DNA of 64,000 nucleotides from Wolfiporia cocos (taxonomy: Eukaryota; Basidiomycota; Agaricomycetes; Polyporales; Phaeolaceae): assembly GCA_029448655.1 (NCBI GenBank), contig JACCLO010000001.1:1736001-1800000 (forward strand), read 5' to 3'. The notes beneath the pieces were generated by a model that saw nothing but the letters and a program-made list of their open reading frames with translations, had not been told where the DNA came from and did no database searches. The first letter of the stretch is position 1. Each line of letters opens with the position of its first letter. The position numbers and the translations under genes are program-made. This document shows, piece by piece, positions 41,753 to 51,887 of this stretch.

Positions 41753-43077
41753 ATGTCCGCCTACTAAGCCACTACGTCTGCTCCCGTGAACATTGCCTGC
41801 ATCAAGTGAGCCGGATGCTGCCTAGTACTCGGCTGGGAGACGCTAATCGACACGCATTGGCAGGTGTTGGGGAAAGCGGGATACCAAGTTGATCCTGCCC
41901 ACCAACTCCTCCCTGTCTGCGACCCTTGACCAGGACCACCTCCGGTCGACGACCACCTCGCGCGCGGACCCGTCGTTTGAAAAAGACAGGCTATGGCTGA
42001 ACGGCGTCGAGGAGGAGATCAAGGAGGGAGGGCGCCTTGCGACATGCATTCGGGAAATGAAGCGCATGCGTAAGGAACTAGAGGAGAAGGATGCAAGCCA
42101 ACCGAAGGTATGTCGCGTAATTGTGCATAGTATGCTCGCTCTTTGAACGTTCTCGCTTTCAGATATCCTCGTACGCTGTCCACATCTGCTCGATCAACAA
42201 CTTCCCTACCGCCGCGGGTTTGGCATCCTCCGCTGCAGGCTTTGCCGCCCTTGTCTCCTCACTCGCAGCTCTCTACTCCCTTCCTGCCTCGCCGTCTGAG
42301 CTTTCCCGCATCGCTCGTCAAGGCTCTGGCTCCGCCTGCCGCTCACTCTTTGGCGGTTACGTCGCATGGAACATGGGCTCGAAGCCCGACGGCTCCGACT
42401 CGTACGCCGTCGAGGTCGCGCCGCGCGAGCACTGGCCAGACATGCACGCGCTGATCTGCGTCGTCTCCGACGACAAGAAGGGCACCTCCTCCACGTCGGG
42501 CATGCAGCGCACGGTCGAGACGTCGCTGCTGCTGCTGCACCGCATCGCCCACGTCGTGCCCGCGCGCATGGAGGCGATCTCGGCGGCGATCCGCGCGCGC
42601 GACTTCGACACGTTCGCGCGGCTCACGATGCAGGACTCGAACCAGTTCCACGCCGTCGCGCTCGACACGGACCCGCCGATCTTCTACATGAACGACGTCT
42701 CGCGCGCGATCATCGCACTCATCGTCGAGTACAACCGCGTGTCCGTCGCGAATGGCGGCAAGCTCAAGGCCGCGTACACGTACGATGCGGGTCCTAATGC
42801 CGTTATCTATGCGCCGAAGGAGAACCTGAAAGAGATCATCGAACTTATCATCCACTACTTCCCACAGGCTGAGCCCTTCAAGGACCCCTTCGGGCTGTTC
42901 GGTGCTGCCGGTGTGCAAGGCAAGCTCGTTGAGGGCTTTAACCCAGCAGTGGCGAAGAGCTTCGGCGTCGGCGCTGTGAAGGGACTTATCCACACCAGGG
43001 TTGGCGATGGTCCGAGGGTTCTGGGTGCGGAAGAGGCTTTGCTGGGGGCGAATGGCCTTCCCAAGGGCCTCGCCTGA
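41753..43077 (+). pseudogene. ERG19: diphosphomevalonate decarboxylase gene with early nonsense codon
   Basis: The enzyme makes isopentenyl diphosphate from mevalonate diphosphate in the sterol pathway, using ATP (GHMP kinase fold). Exons are 41753-41805, 41874-42107 and 42163-43077, with 68- and 55-bp introns. Motifs seen: APVNIACIK-CWGKRD, LPTNSSLSATLDQ, INNFPTAAGLASSAAGFAAL (the ATP-binding loop), GSACRSLFGGYVAW, DAGPNA and a normal C-terminus ending GLA. Two oddities: codon 5 after the only plausible ATG is TAA (41765-41767), where CAA (Gln) is common in homologues, and the usual KYWGKRD reads KCWGKRD. The rest of the frame is uninterrupted. Either this is a young pseudogene or defective allele, translation starts elsewhere, or the base is wrong. 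An essential pathway gene should have an intact copy elsewhere. Confidence 0.8.
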
Positions 43078-43574
43078 TTAAATGATACTGTATGCTTGTT
43101 ACACCTGGGGGTTGGCTGAAGATCTACTCATTGTTGTATCTACCTCGAAAACTAATCGCGACGTCGTGTCTAAAGATCAGGACGGGAGACTTGCTAGTAG
43201 CCATATCATATGGTCGCGAGGAAATTGAGCACGCGCTCTGTACTTCACTATAACTAGGTCGTTATGCAGAGTACTGCGCATCTATGCTTTCATCGTTCTG
43301 GCCGCATCATGTCGTATTGCCCTGCGAGAGCTACGATGACATCATACAGTTCTGAACGTTAGTTGAACGGCTATTAAATGAGTTTCATTGATATTGCGAT
43401 ACTGTCGACACTGTGAAGGGCGGGTTGTCAAAGAATATGAAGGATATAAAGTCATGCATATAAGCCTGTCACATCCTGGTCGAGAGACGACCAATGCTCC
43501 GTCATTCCCACCTCATCGCTTCCTGCCCCCGAGCCCGTCATCCATCTTCCTTCCGCTTCGCCGTGCGCAGCGCC

Positions 43575-44293
43575 ATGACGCTTCCCAAGCCAAACACCAC
43601 TCCGCCGAAGAAGGCACTGGTTATCAGCAACATTGCACAGGTAGCGTCGGAGAGCGACAAGTTCAGGAGAGTGCTCTTCACTGGGAAGCACAGTCAGGTA
43701 CGCCAGACTGTCCGGTGACAAGGCGGCAAAACTGTGCCAACAATACGACTCCAGCTGGTTATCATGACCGTGCCCGTGGGCGGTGAAATCGGGGAGGTAG
43801 GTGCCAATGTCGCGACAGTCGCAACCAGTCCGACTTGACCAATCCGGCAGGAGACGTATACAGTTGATCAACACCTCTATTTTGTGTCGGAGACCGCCGA
43901 GGTGATCACGGATGGCAAGAACGTACGTCTTCGCAACATCTGACTGCAACCGCGTAACGAGGGGGATTGCAGAAAGACAACATTGGCCCAGGAGCCCACG
44001 TTATCATTCCCGCGGGTACACTGCACAACGTACGCGATACTCTTCCTCGCACTACCGTAAGGTAGTCTTTGCTGACTCCCGGCGCAGTTCATCAATACCG
44101 GTCCAACGCCGTTGATCGTTTCTACGGTCGGTCTTCAGCTTCGTCTAATGGTCCGTGTAGTCTGTAAATTACGATCTTGTAGGTATATGCGCCCGCTGAA
44201 CACAAGGCAAACACCGTCCACGATAGCCTTGAACAGGGAGAGAAGCTGGAGGAAGCAGGGAAGGATGATCCGCCAACATGGGCAAAGGCATAG
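43575..44293 (+). CDS. small cupin-domain protein, six exons
   Basis: A 147-residue protein joins cleanly from exons 43575-43697, 43755-43796, 43851-43922, 43973-44029, 44088-44126 and 44183-44293, with introns of 50-58 bp, all GT...AG and in frame. It matches a single cupin barrel: PVGGEIGEE then TVDQHLYFVSETAEV for the first cupin motif (G..., H at the metal site, E) and GPGAHVIIPAGTLHNFIN for the second (PAGTLHN). Such proteins bind a metal in a beta barrel; fungal members are often annotated as mannose-6-phosphate-isomerase-like, but the substrate is unknown. No signal peptide. It is the only gene in this cluster without a visible lesion. It converges with the - strand gene to its right. 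Confidence 0.85.
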
Positions 44294-44295
44294 GG

Positions 44296-45253
44296 TTGCG
44301 ACCAGACTGTTCGCCTAAATTGTCGGATGCATGGACATACGAGCTGACAGGAAGCAAGATGGGAAGGTGTGGTTCCCATCGTCGTCGCGCGCCGCAAATC
44401 TGAGTCAGCAAACTCGGAGGCGGCTTTCTGCGTTGTGAACGCCGACGTTTTGGCGAGGTAAAGACAATCCGGACGACGAGTGTGGACCTTGTGCGAGACG
44501 TACCATCCGCGAGGTATAGCGGCTGGAGATACGCCGCCACCTGCTCGTCCGTTAGAATCGTGCGTGGAAGGTCGGTCTCCTGGATGGGCGCAGGGATATA
44601 GCGAGCTTTTCTCCATTTTGATATCTTCTCTTGAGCCGAGGACGAAGCTGGGCCGGACATATCGAGCAAGTTCCCTGGAGCTGGATAGTCGGGCTGTGCC
44701 GAGCCGAGGATCTCACTGATGAAGTCGTAGAGAGGTTTCTCGGTCTGCGAGCCCTCCAGGACTGGTTTGGGGAGAGTCCGTCGGCGGGGCACCCATAGAG
44801 AGAAAGGTGGTCTTTCATCGTTGTATGCGTCATAGGCGCCAGATGGGCTCGTCCCCCCTGGAGCTGGAAGAGAACATCAGCGGATGGGTACTTGACCTAT
44901 GGACAGAGATTCCTTGGACTCGCACCCGTCGAATGCTCTGATTTACCATGGTGTTCTGATCTTCCCTGCTGAGCCGATGCATCGGAATGAAAACCCGTAA
45001 TGGGCATAACTGGTTGGTCATCCGATGCAGCGTCTATAGTTGGTAGCTGTTCCTCTGGTGATGGGGCAGGACCCGCTGGCGGAGCATGGTCGGAAGCAGG
45101 ACGAGTTTCCGGAGGCGCGCTCGACAAATTACGGGCCAACAGTCCGCGAAAATTTAGCGACGATTGTGAGTTTGTATGAAGACACGAGCAGCATGCACGG
45201 CGGGGACCAGATGCATCAAGAGTCGCAAGAGAGCGTGAAACGCGAGTGTGCAT
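44296..45253 (-). pseudogene. pterin-4a-carbinolamine-dehydratase-like mitochondrial protein, frameshifted
   Basis: Starting at the ATG at 45251-45253, the N-terminus is rich in Arg, Ser and Ala without acids, like a mitochondrial presequence. A 41-bp intron (44864-44904) joins exon 1 in frame to a segment with PLYDFISEILGS, ARYIPAP and LTDEQVAAYLQPLY. The expected continuation RGW...LAKTSAFTTQKAASEFADSD lies in a different frame, so one base is missing near 44513. LTDEQ...YLQPLY-RGW followed by a K.FAF..A.EF stretch resembles fungal dehydratase-like proteins, which recycle pterins or act in respiratory assembly. The family call is tentative and the C-terminal end unclear. The frame break may be real or a sequence error. 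Confidence 0.45.
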
Positions 45254-46176
45254 CAAGCACTGAGCAGTTGAGAACTCTGTAAATGCCTGCAGGAGCAGAC
45301 GCCGGCACGGTCGGGTCACGCCACACCAGCGGAAGATGCCGTGTGGCGTCAGTGGCGTCTTCGTCCTGCTTACGAACGCGCCAGCACAAATGTTGTCCTG
45401 CCTTGCGTGGTCTGCTCGTAGTTTTGGCGCATTCTCTGAAAAGACTAATTCCAGGATACATGGGCGTCAATTGATCCGTACGGCTCCAAATCCTAAACTC
45501 CCACTGCCGCATGCCCTTGGACCTGCAAAATAAACTGGCCCTTTTGACTCCGTGCTCCTGATAATGGTCGATAGTGTCTGTGTGCTATTGCGGTATTTAC
45601 GATCATGTATACCGGTGAATCCATTCGGCATTTGACACATTCAAGGGGGAACTTATGCTACGGAAGGTGGGGGATCAGCCGTGACGAGTTTGTGCAACAC
45701 TTGCTGTTGGCCGGTGACCCTCTCATTGACAGGTAGGATATTGTGATCTTTCACGTAGGAACCAAATGACGGAGGCCTGACTATACTGTTGAGAGGAAAC
45801 TACACACGCAGGCTGTACCATCACAGCTCATAGGCGTTTGACATCATCATGTCCTCTGTAATCCGCTCTCATAATTTTGAGGCTATATTTCATACTAGCA
45901 GCGGCAGAGACATTGTAGGTAGTATCAGAATATGCGAGATTATCCTTGTCGTTGCGTTGTTCAAAACTCGCTGAAGAGTGATGCAATTTAGATAGCACTT
46001 GTAGGACAATATAACAGTTCAGACTGTCCTAATTTACTTTACGGATTTACAAGAAGCTAGAAATAATCAGATTCAATACCTGAGACTATAGGATAGAATG
46101 TGAGTGTGACATCGGAAAATCGGTAGCCCATCCCACTTCACCGCCCGAGAACCCATGAATCAGACAGTAGTTCCAA
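45254..46176. other. intergenic, no gene recognised
   Basis: Only short frames without recognisable motifs. The left part may contain the promoter of the - strand gene. Confidence 0.5.
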
Positions 46177-46509
46177 TCAGGCGGCTCTGCCGTGAGTATC
46201 CGACTCGGGCCTCGACGTAGGTATCTTCGTGATATACATTGCAATTGTGCCTTGACCGGGACCGGTGACCGGAACCGCTCGCAACACAGTTTGATAGATA
46301 GATATCTTTACATAGAACAGCTCCACGTTCTGGATCTGCGGTCTGCTCTCTTGTGCTATGTCAGACAGGAATCGGTCTCTTGAAACAATTGTCTCGTGGA
46401 TCATATCTTCTGACGACGTTGCGATGTCCGACGGCTGCGTACTAAGGATGGACACAGGTTGCAAAACTTTCAGAAAGTCGTGGATATTCAGCGCACCGCC
46501 ATTTGCCAC
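46177..46509 (-). CDS. hypothetical protein fragment
   Basis: A 110-codon open frame on the - strand has protein-like composition (LKVLQPVSILSTQPSDIA, VELFYVKISIYQTVLRAVPV) but matches no family I recognise. An overlapping + frame (46358-46720) is equally unrecognised. Either may be chance. No neighbouring exon could be joined with confidence. Confidence 0.2.
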   Translation of the reverse strand: MANGGALNIHDFLKVLQPVSILSTQPSDIATSSEDMIHETIVSRDRFLSDIAQESRPQIQNVELFYVKISIYQTVLRAVPVTGPGQGTIAMYITKIPTSRPESDTHGRAA

Positions 46510-46720
46510 CGGATCTTTTCAGATGGATAGCCAGGTATCCTGTCTATGGGACAAAAATATAATGTCAACGGATGCGTATGTTGAACGAGTGAGCGAGACG
46601 TTCCAAGTGGAGAGTATCAAATGGACAGAGGTTGCAAAATTATGTCACAGATCATCACGCACTGCCGCGCATGCCGAGATCGCGGCAGCCGGCTTGACCG
46701 GCACGCAGGTCTTACCGTGA

Positions 46721-48454
46721 TTCAGGCCACTGAAGGACTTATGATCAGACCTCCGTCAGGATACCGAGAACCAAAACAGATATATGTTCAAACTAATGGC
46801 GCGCAAATGCTGTTTATAAGTCACTGCCAATGTTCGATGGCAAATAGAAGGGATAAGCGGAGTGATAGTAAGTGTCACCACCGCTATTTCTGCGAATTCG
46901 ACCGCTGAGAACTTTGGCCTTAGGCATTGCTGATGCTGGTTCTTGTGCATCAGCAAAATGCGAGACCGTAGATCTACTCATATCTACGTAGATATACCTA
47001 GCAGGTCCTGTAAATGTAGGCGGACCGGTATGGTCATGTATAACCCCCTTATGGTAGCAGGTCCGCGCAATACCAAGCGCCCAAGGGACGCGTTCTTGCA
47101 AGTCCCGCCCGTGGCGTGCATGGCGGCGCGCTTATAGTATCAGCATGAATGTACGCTGCAGGCGCAGTGTGGATGCCGTCTGCCACCGCCACGCGCACGT
47201 CCCACGCACGGCGCTCACTGTCATCATACACAGTATGTCAGCCGTGAGTCGCTACGAGCAGGAAGGAAAGGAAGGATCAAAGGGGGGACACACATGAGCA
47301 CGATCACGACATCCGCCATGAACAACAGGTGGAGGAGGTCCGTCCACCGGACAAGCACCGCATCCGCAACGGACGCAGGCACGGAAAGCGCATAGACGGT
47401 GACGTGAAGGTTGGTGGATTTACCTTCGTGCTGCCTGCCGTGGCTGAGAGAGCGAGGTGAGATAGGTGTGCCAGGGAGAGGGACGCGTGCGCGGTGAAGG
47501 TGCCGGTTGGAGTTAATGCGACGCACGTCAGCGCAGGCCTGGCAAGCCGTGCTTAATGCTCAGTGGGAGGAGTGGGTAGGAAACGCACCTTGTAAAACCG
47601 GCGCATACATGCGTGCATAGAGGGAGGGAATCGGCACACGAACAAGGACTGCCCACGAGCACGTGGCGGGGGGCATTATTTAGCGTTTGTGCCTGACGGA
47701 CAAGCAGGTGGCAAATGCAGTAGGCAGGGGGCTCATCTCATTGGGTTGCACCAACAACAAGGGGAGCAGGACCAGAGCAACATTTAAGCCAGTAGCGACC
47801 AGGGCGTGGCCGAGATCAGTCAGGAATTACATGGACGGTCCCAGTCAAGGAAGTAGAGACGGAAGAGGGAGAGCGGTGGGTGGGTTAGAAAGGCATGGCT
47901 TGGGATGTCAAGAGGACACATATATATATTGAGGAAGAGAGAAGGTTGAGCACGTCGACAGTGACAAGAGCCAGCTTTATTGACAAGATTTAAGAGCCGA
48001 CTGAAAGTATGACAGATATGACGAAACGTGTTGCCCGATCAAGTAAGTGATTTACTAAATTGGACGAGAACTGCCTGCATCATGAACATGACTACACTGT
48101 GCCCAGACATCACCTCGTGGAAGCTATTCTGCCACATCAGTCACGCTTAAGACTGTTACGGTTATTTTGATTTTTCAAACGCTGGCAGAACTCACCACTG
48201 GGTGAATACGATACAGGGACTTGTTGTGCAATCAACCCCCTGGCTACTCGTGACTCTACTGGGCGCATCCCCAGTTGTATTAAGTAATTAGGGTGTGTTT
48301 CACTTTCGACAGATCCAACTCTGTCACCGTTTCATCTCTATCATTTACTAGCTGACAGATGGTGTTCAACCGCCATCATCATTCCTATCTATCGTTTTGG
48401 ATATATCACTACATACTTATCAAACGTTTGGTACTATAGCGTAGATAGTAACGG
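46721..48454. other. intergenic, no gene recognised
   Basis: Mixed low-coding sequence with several short frames. 47224-47526 on the - strand has one hydrophobic stretch but no recognisable family. Confidence 0.45.
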
Positions 48455-48864
48455 TGACATCTGGGACAGACTTGACCCCTAAAACTTAGCGTAGTATATA
48501 AACTCATGTACTTATTGTCGAGGCTCTCCAGCTCAACCTTGTTGTACAAACAAGAAGTCTTATACTCGTTCTCAAACGTAGGAAACTACGCTCAGTATTT
48601 CTCGCTTGAGCAATTGAACGACTAAGTCCTTGAAGTGCACACTGACTTCTCGGACTTAGGCGAGTCTCATATTCTATCGAACTCGCATCTGAACAGATTA
48701 TATCCTCTAACGTGTATTGGATATCAACCGATCTCCTAGGAAATCCACCTAGGACTTGAAGGCATCTAACGAGTATTTGCGTTGCATACGGCGACGTGCC
48801 TATGTGCGGAAGAACGGTTTATATTTGCGACTCGAATATATGAATGGGTATTCGACCCATAACA
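48455..48864 (+). mobile_element. left LTR of a Ty3-like retrotransposon
   Basis: It starts TGACATC and ends ATAACA. It aligns in part with the reverse complement of 51297-51592 (shared GTAGTATATAA, CAGCTC-ACCTTGTTG, CTTATACTC-TTCTCAAA, TTGAGCAATT and the end TATTCGA-CC-TAACA). A TATA-like TATATAAA lies at 48495-48502. The left boundary is inferred from the TG...CA rule and from the other LTR, so it may be off. Confidence 0.6.
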
Positions 48865-48910
48865 GAAGGTCAAGCTTATCACACCCTCACCTACCACGGT
48901 GTAAGGGCAC

Positions 48911-50707
48911 ATGATATTTGGACCAGAATTCCCAGCACGACTGATTGAACTCCTGCCCGAGGACATTCAGGGAGTCTACAGACTCAACCGATACCAGTGG
49001 ACTGACACCATTGGAGCCTTCCGTAACCGCGGAGGAATTGTTGTCATCCCCAGAGAAGATAGGGCATCGAAGTGGGTAGAAGTATACCCCTCCGCAGGAA
49101 TGACTGCTTGGGAAATAACGCGTGAAGTGTTCAAATGATTCGGAGACATTCCTCCGCTGTCAACCGAGACATTGACCGAAACCGAAACCATCAACAGAAC
49201 CTTCAATGCCGATGGAAATACGAATCAGCCTTCGGGCACCACAGGAATGGCAGGAATTGAGCGCATCAGAGATGATGGGAGAAATCCTGGAAACTTTACA
49301 GGAACAGATAACAGCCAGACCGGAGGACAGGACCCTCCAGGATTTATATCTGCTTTTGTGCAGAGTAGGATTGGGTCTATGGCTGGAGGAACAAACCTCT
49401 TTGGAAATCCCGCACAGAACACACCCGGAATGGGTGGTGGAGGAGATCCATCTTGGACTAGCCCAAGCGGAGGAATGGGAATGACAAACCCAGGAACATG
49501 GCCTTCAGGCCTATTTGGACGAACCTCCACAGATACAGGTGGAGGAGGACTGGGAGGAAACTTCGGACTGGGAGGAGGAACCCCCGCAAACCCCGGAGGA
49601 GGAAACCCTGGAGGAGGGAACCCAGGGAACCCTGGAGGAAACCCAGGAAACCCGGGAGGAGGAGGACCCCCAGGAGGGCCTCCACCACCGAATGCACCAC
49701 AGCCCCAACCTCCGGCGCCGAACCCGTACTATCGACCCCCGATGATAAAGATCAACCCCCCAGACATATTCAACGGGGAGCGATCCGACATGCAGAACTT
49801 CATAAACCAGTGCAATTCCTGGTTTACGATGTACAAAACATCGTTCCAGAATGATGTTCAGAGAGTGATCTTTATCCTCTCTTATATTTCGAACAAGGGG
49901 AAAATGGGCCAATGGAAACAGAATTATCACCAGGTCTATACGAACCCCGTGACGAAACGATTCTTCCCACCTAGTCTTGCACAGTTTGATGCAGACTTCC
50001 AGAAAGCCTTCGGAGCCTTCGAAGAAGTACAGAAGGTGCAGCAGAAAATCCTGGACGTCGCTCAAGAAAGAAAAGACATTGATGACTACATCACTGAATT
50101 TAACAACCTGGCCAGGAAGGCCCAGTACGACCGATACAGCGCTGACGGAAACGCACTGCTCATAACCCTATTCAAGAAAGGGTTACCAGAACACACGACC
50201 TGATACATCATCAGTGTACGGCCATTGCCCGCAACCATCGACGAATGGCAGTCCGCTGCCTTGTACTACGAAAACACGTACAAGATATTCTTGAAATGCG
50301 ATAAGACGTTCGTCAAGAAGCGGGCTTGGCAAACCCCAAACCAGAATAACAGACGCAACAGTGCCCCACAGACAACAACACCGAAAGATCCGAATGCAAT
50401 GGATGTAGATCGAATGACCACCCAGGAAAGGGACGATCACATCAAAAAGGGCAAGTGTTTCACTTGCCACCAACCAGGGCACATGTTGAGAGACTGTCCA
50501 AAGAAACCAAGGAGACCAGTGCGTCCCAGACAAACCACTCGGAAGACCGAGGAGGAAGAAGCTGAGCAAGAAGCTCGCATCGAAGAAGTCTCTGAGGTAG
50601 AGACCAAATATATCACCGCGAACCGGGTGGTCACAGCAATCCGGGCCCTGAGAGCCAAGAACCCTGAGCTCCTAGCACAACTCGTAGAAGAACAGGATTT
50701 TGCCTAG
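48911..50707 (+). pseudogene. retrotransposon gag with zinc knuckle, two internal stops
   Basis: One frame runs from 48911 to 50707, broken by TGA at 49136-49138 and 50201-50203. It contains a leader, a Gly/Pro-rich linker (49530-49735), the retrotransposon gag domain (FNGERSDMQNFINQC...YITEFNNLARKAQYD) and a CCHC knuckle CFTCHQPGHMLRDC near 50458-50499. It would package element RNA into virus-like particles in the cytoplasm. The frame ends with TAG at 50705, and protease follows in another frame. Confidence 0.85.
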
Positions 50708-50718
50708 GAGGGAAGTCC

Positions 50719-51296
50719 ATGGTCTTACCCTCCGAGAAAGCAGCACATGTAATTACCTCGTTCAAGAAGAATCGATCCCTCTTCATCCCAGTAATCATGA
50801 TGCTGGGAAAACCTGTGAAGTGCAACGCACTAATCGACTCAGGAGCAATGTCGAACCTGATCCACAGCAGAGTGGTAGAAAAATACAAGGTGCCCACGCA
50901 GCCCTTGAAGAACCCGATCATCGTCAAAAACGTTGACGGAACAGAAAACAAAGGCGGACGAATAGATCGGGAAGCCACCATACTACTACGATATCCAAAA
51001 ACCCAGAAGACATGAAAGGTCCGATTCCTGGTAGGATCAATCGGAGCAGAAAATATGATTCTAGGGTATGGATGGCTAAAAGACGAAAACCCGACAATCG
51101 ACTGGAAAGACCAAACAGTCGACGTATGATCAGTACTAGGGGCAGAAGAAAGAAAACCGGAAACCACTATCCGAATGGATACGGTAGAAATGGTGGTTGC
51201 CCCCAAAGGAAAGGTTCCAACTCGAGGAACCCAAGAAGCTGCAGGATATGACCTTTATGCCGCAGAAGAAACCGAGATCCCTGCAGTGTTACGGAT
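50719..51296 (+). pseudogene. retrotransposon aspartic protease fused to a dUTPase fragment, truncated
   Basis: The protease region shows NALIDSGAMSNLIHSRVV, with the catalytic DSGA, and continues past TGA (51013) to ILGYGWLKDENPTIDW, typical of Ty3-type proteases. After another TGA (51127) the same frame encodes [29 protein letters not shown] in pieces, which is dUTPase motif I ([10 protein letters not shown]). The frame is then cut by an LTR in opposite orientation, so the rest of dUTPase, reverse transcriptase, RNase H and integrase are missing. Confidence 0.8.
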
Positions 51297-51592
51297 CGAA
51301 TATCCGTTCAACACAAAATAACTAAGTCGAGTTACTCAGCATATCGAGTAGCGCACTACTCGTCAGACTTCCTAGAGTCAGAGCGTCAATATACAAGCTG
51401 CAGGCTTAATTGCTCAAGCCTTTGAGAATGAGTATAAGATCCTTGTAATTCAACAAGGTCGAGCTGAGGAACTCGACCGGTATTTACATCAGGTTATATA
51501 CTACGGTCTGTTAATTGGGGTCATAGTGTCCTTGGTACTGCTACTATTAAACCCGTCAGGCTAATGATATAAGTAATAAAGGAGAAGTGTCA
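51297..51592 (-). mobile_element. solo LTR in inverted orientation
   Basis: On the - strand it runs TGACACTTC ... GATCCGTAACA, a TG...CA LTR related to but diverged from the left LTR. It carries GTAGTATATAA as a likely TATA region. It interrupts the dUTPase frame. I see no matching target-site duplication, so it may have arrived by rearrangement rather than simple insertion. Confidence 0.65.
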
Positions 51593-51887
51593 CGGTTGAG
51601 CGCAACAAGGGATGAAATGGAGAACTACTGTGGTTAGACACAGAATATCAGCTAGAACGCGATGCGGACACGGAGAATGGGCATAGGGTTGTTATACATG
51701 AAACAGGGCCTACGGTTGAGCGGAGGCCCCTAGAAGTAGAGCGCTGGGTACAGCGGTTGAATGCTAAGTCCTCATACACAGTGATGCGTCAAAGAGAATA
51801 TTCGGGTGCACCTGGTAAAATCGTAACAAGCGCCTACTCTTTTTGCCATATTAACCTCTGTCTCCGTAAATCAACACTCACGATGCA
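51593..51887. other. short intergenic stretch
   Basis: No recognisable feature. Confidence 0.4.

Noticed and set aside
42343..42993. 216-codon - strand frame
   Set aside because: Antisense shadow of the GC-rich third exon of the decarboxylase gene.
49511..50065. 184-codon - strand frame in gag
   Set aside because: Antisense shadow of the Gly/Pro-rich gag segment.
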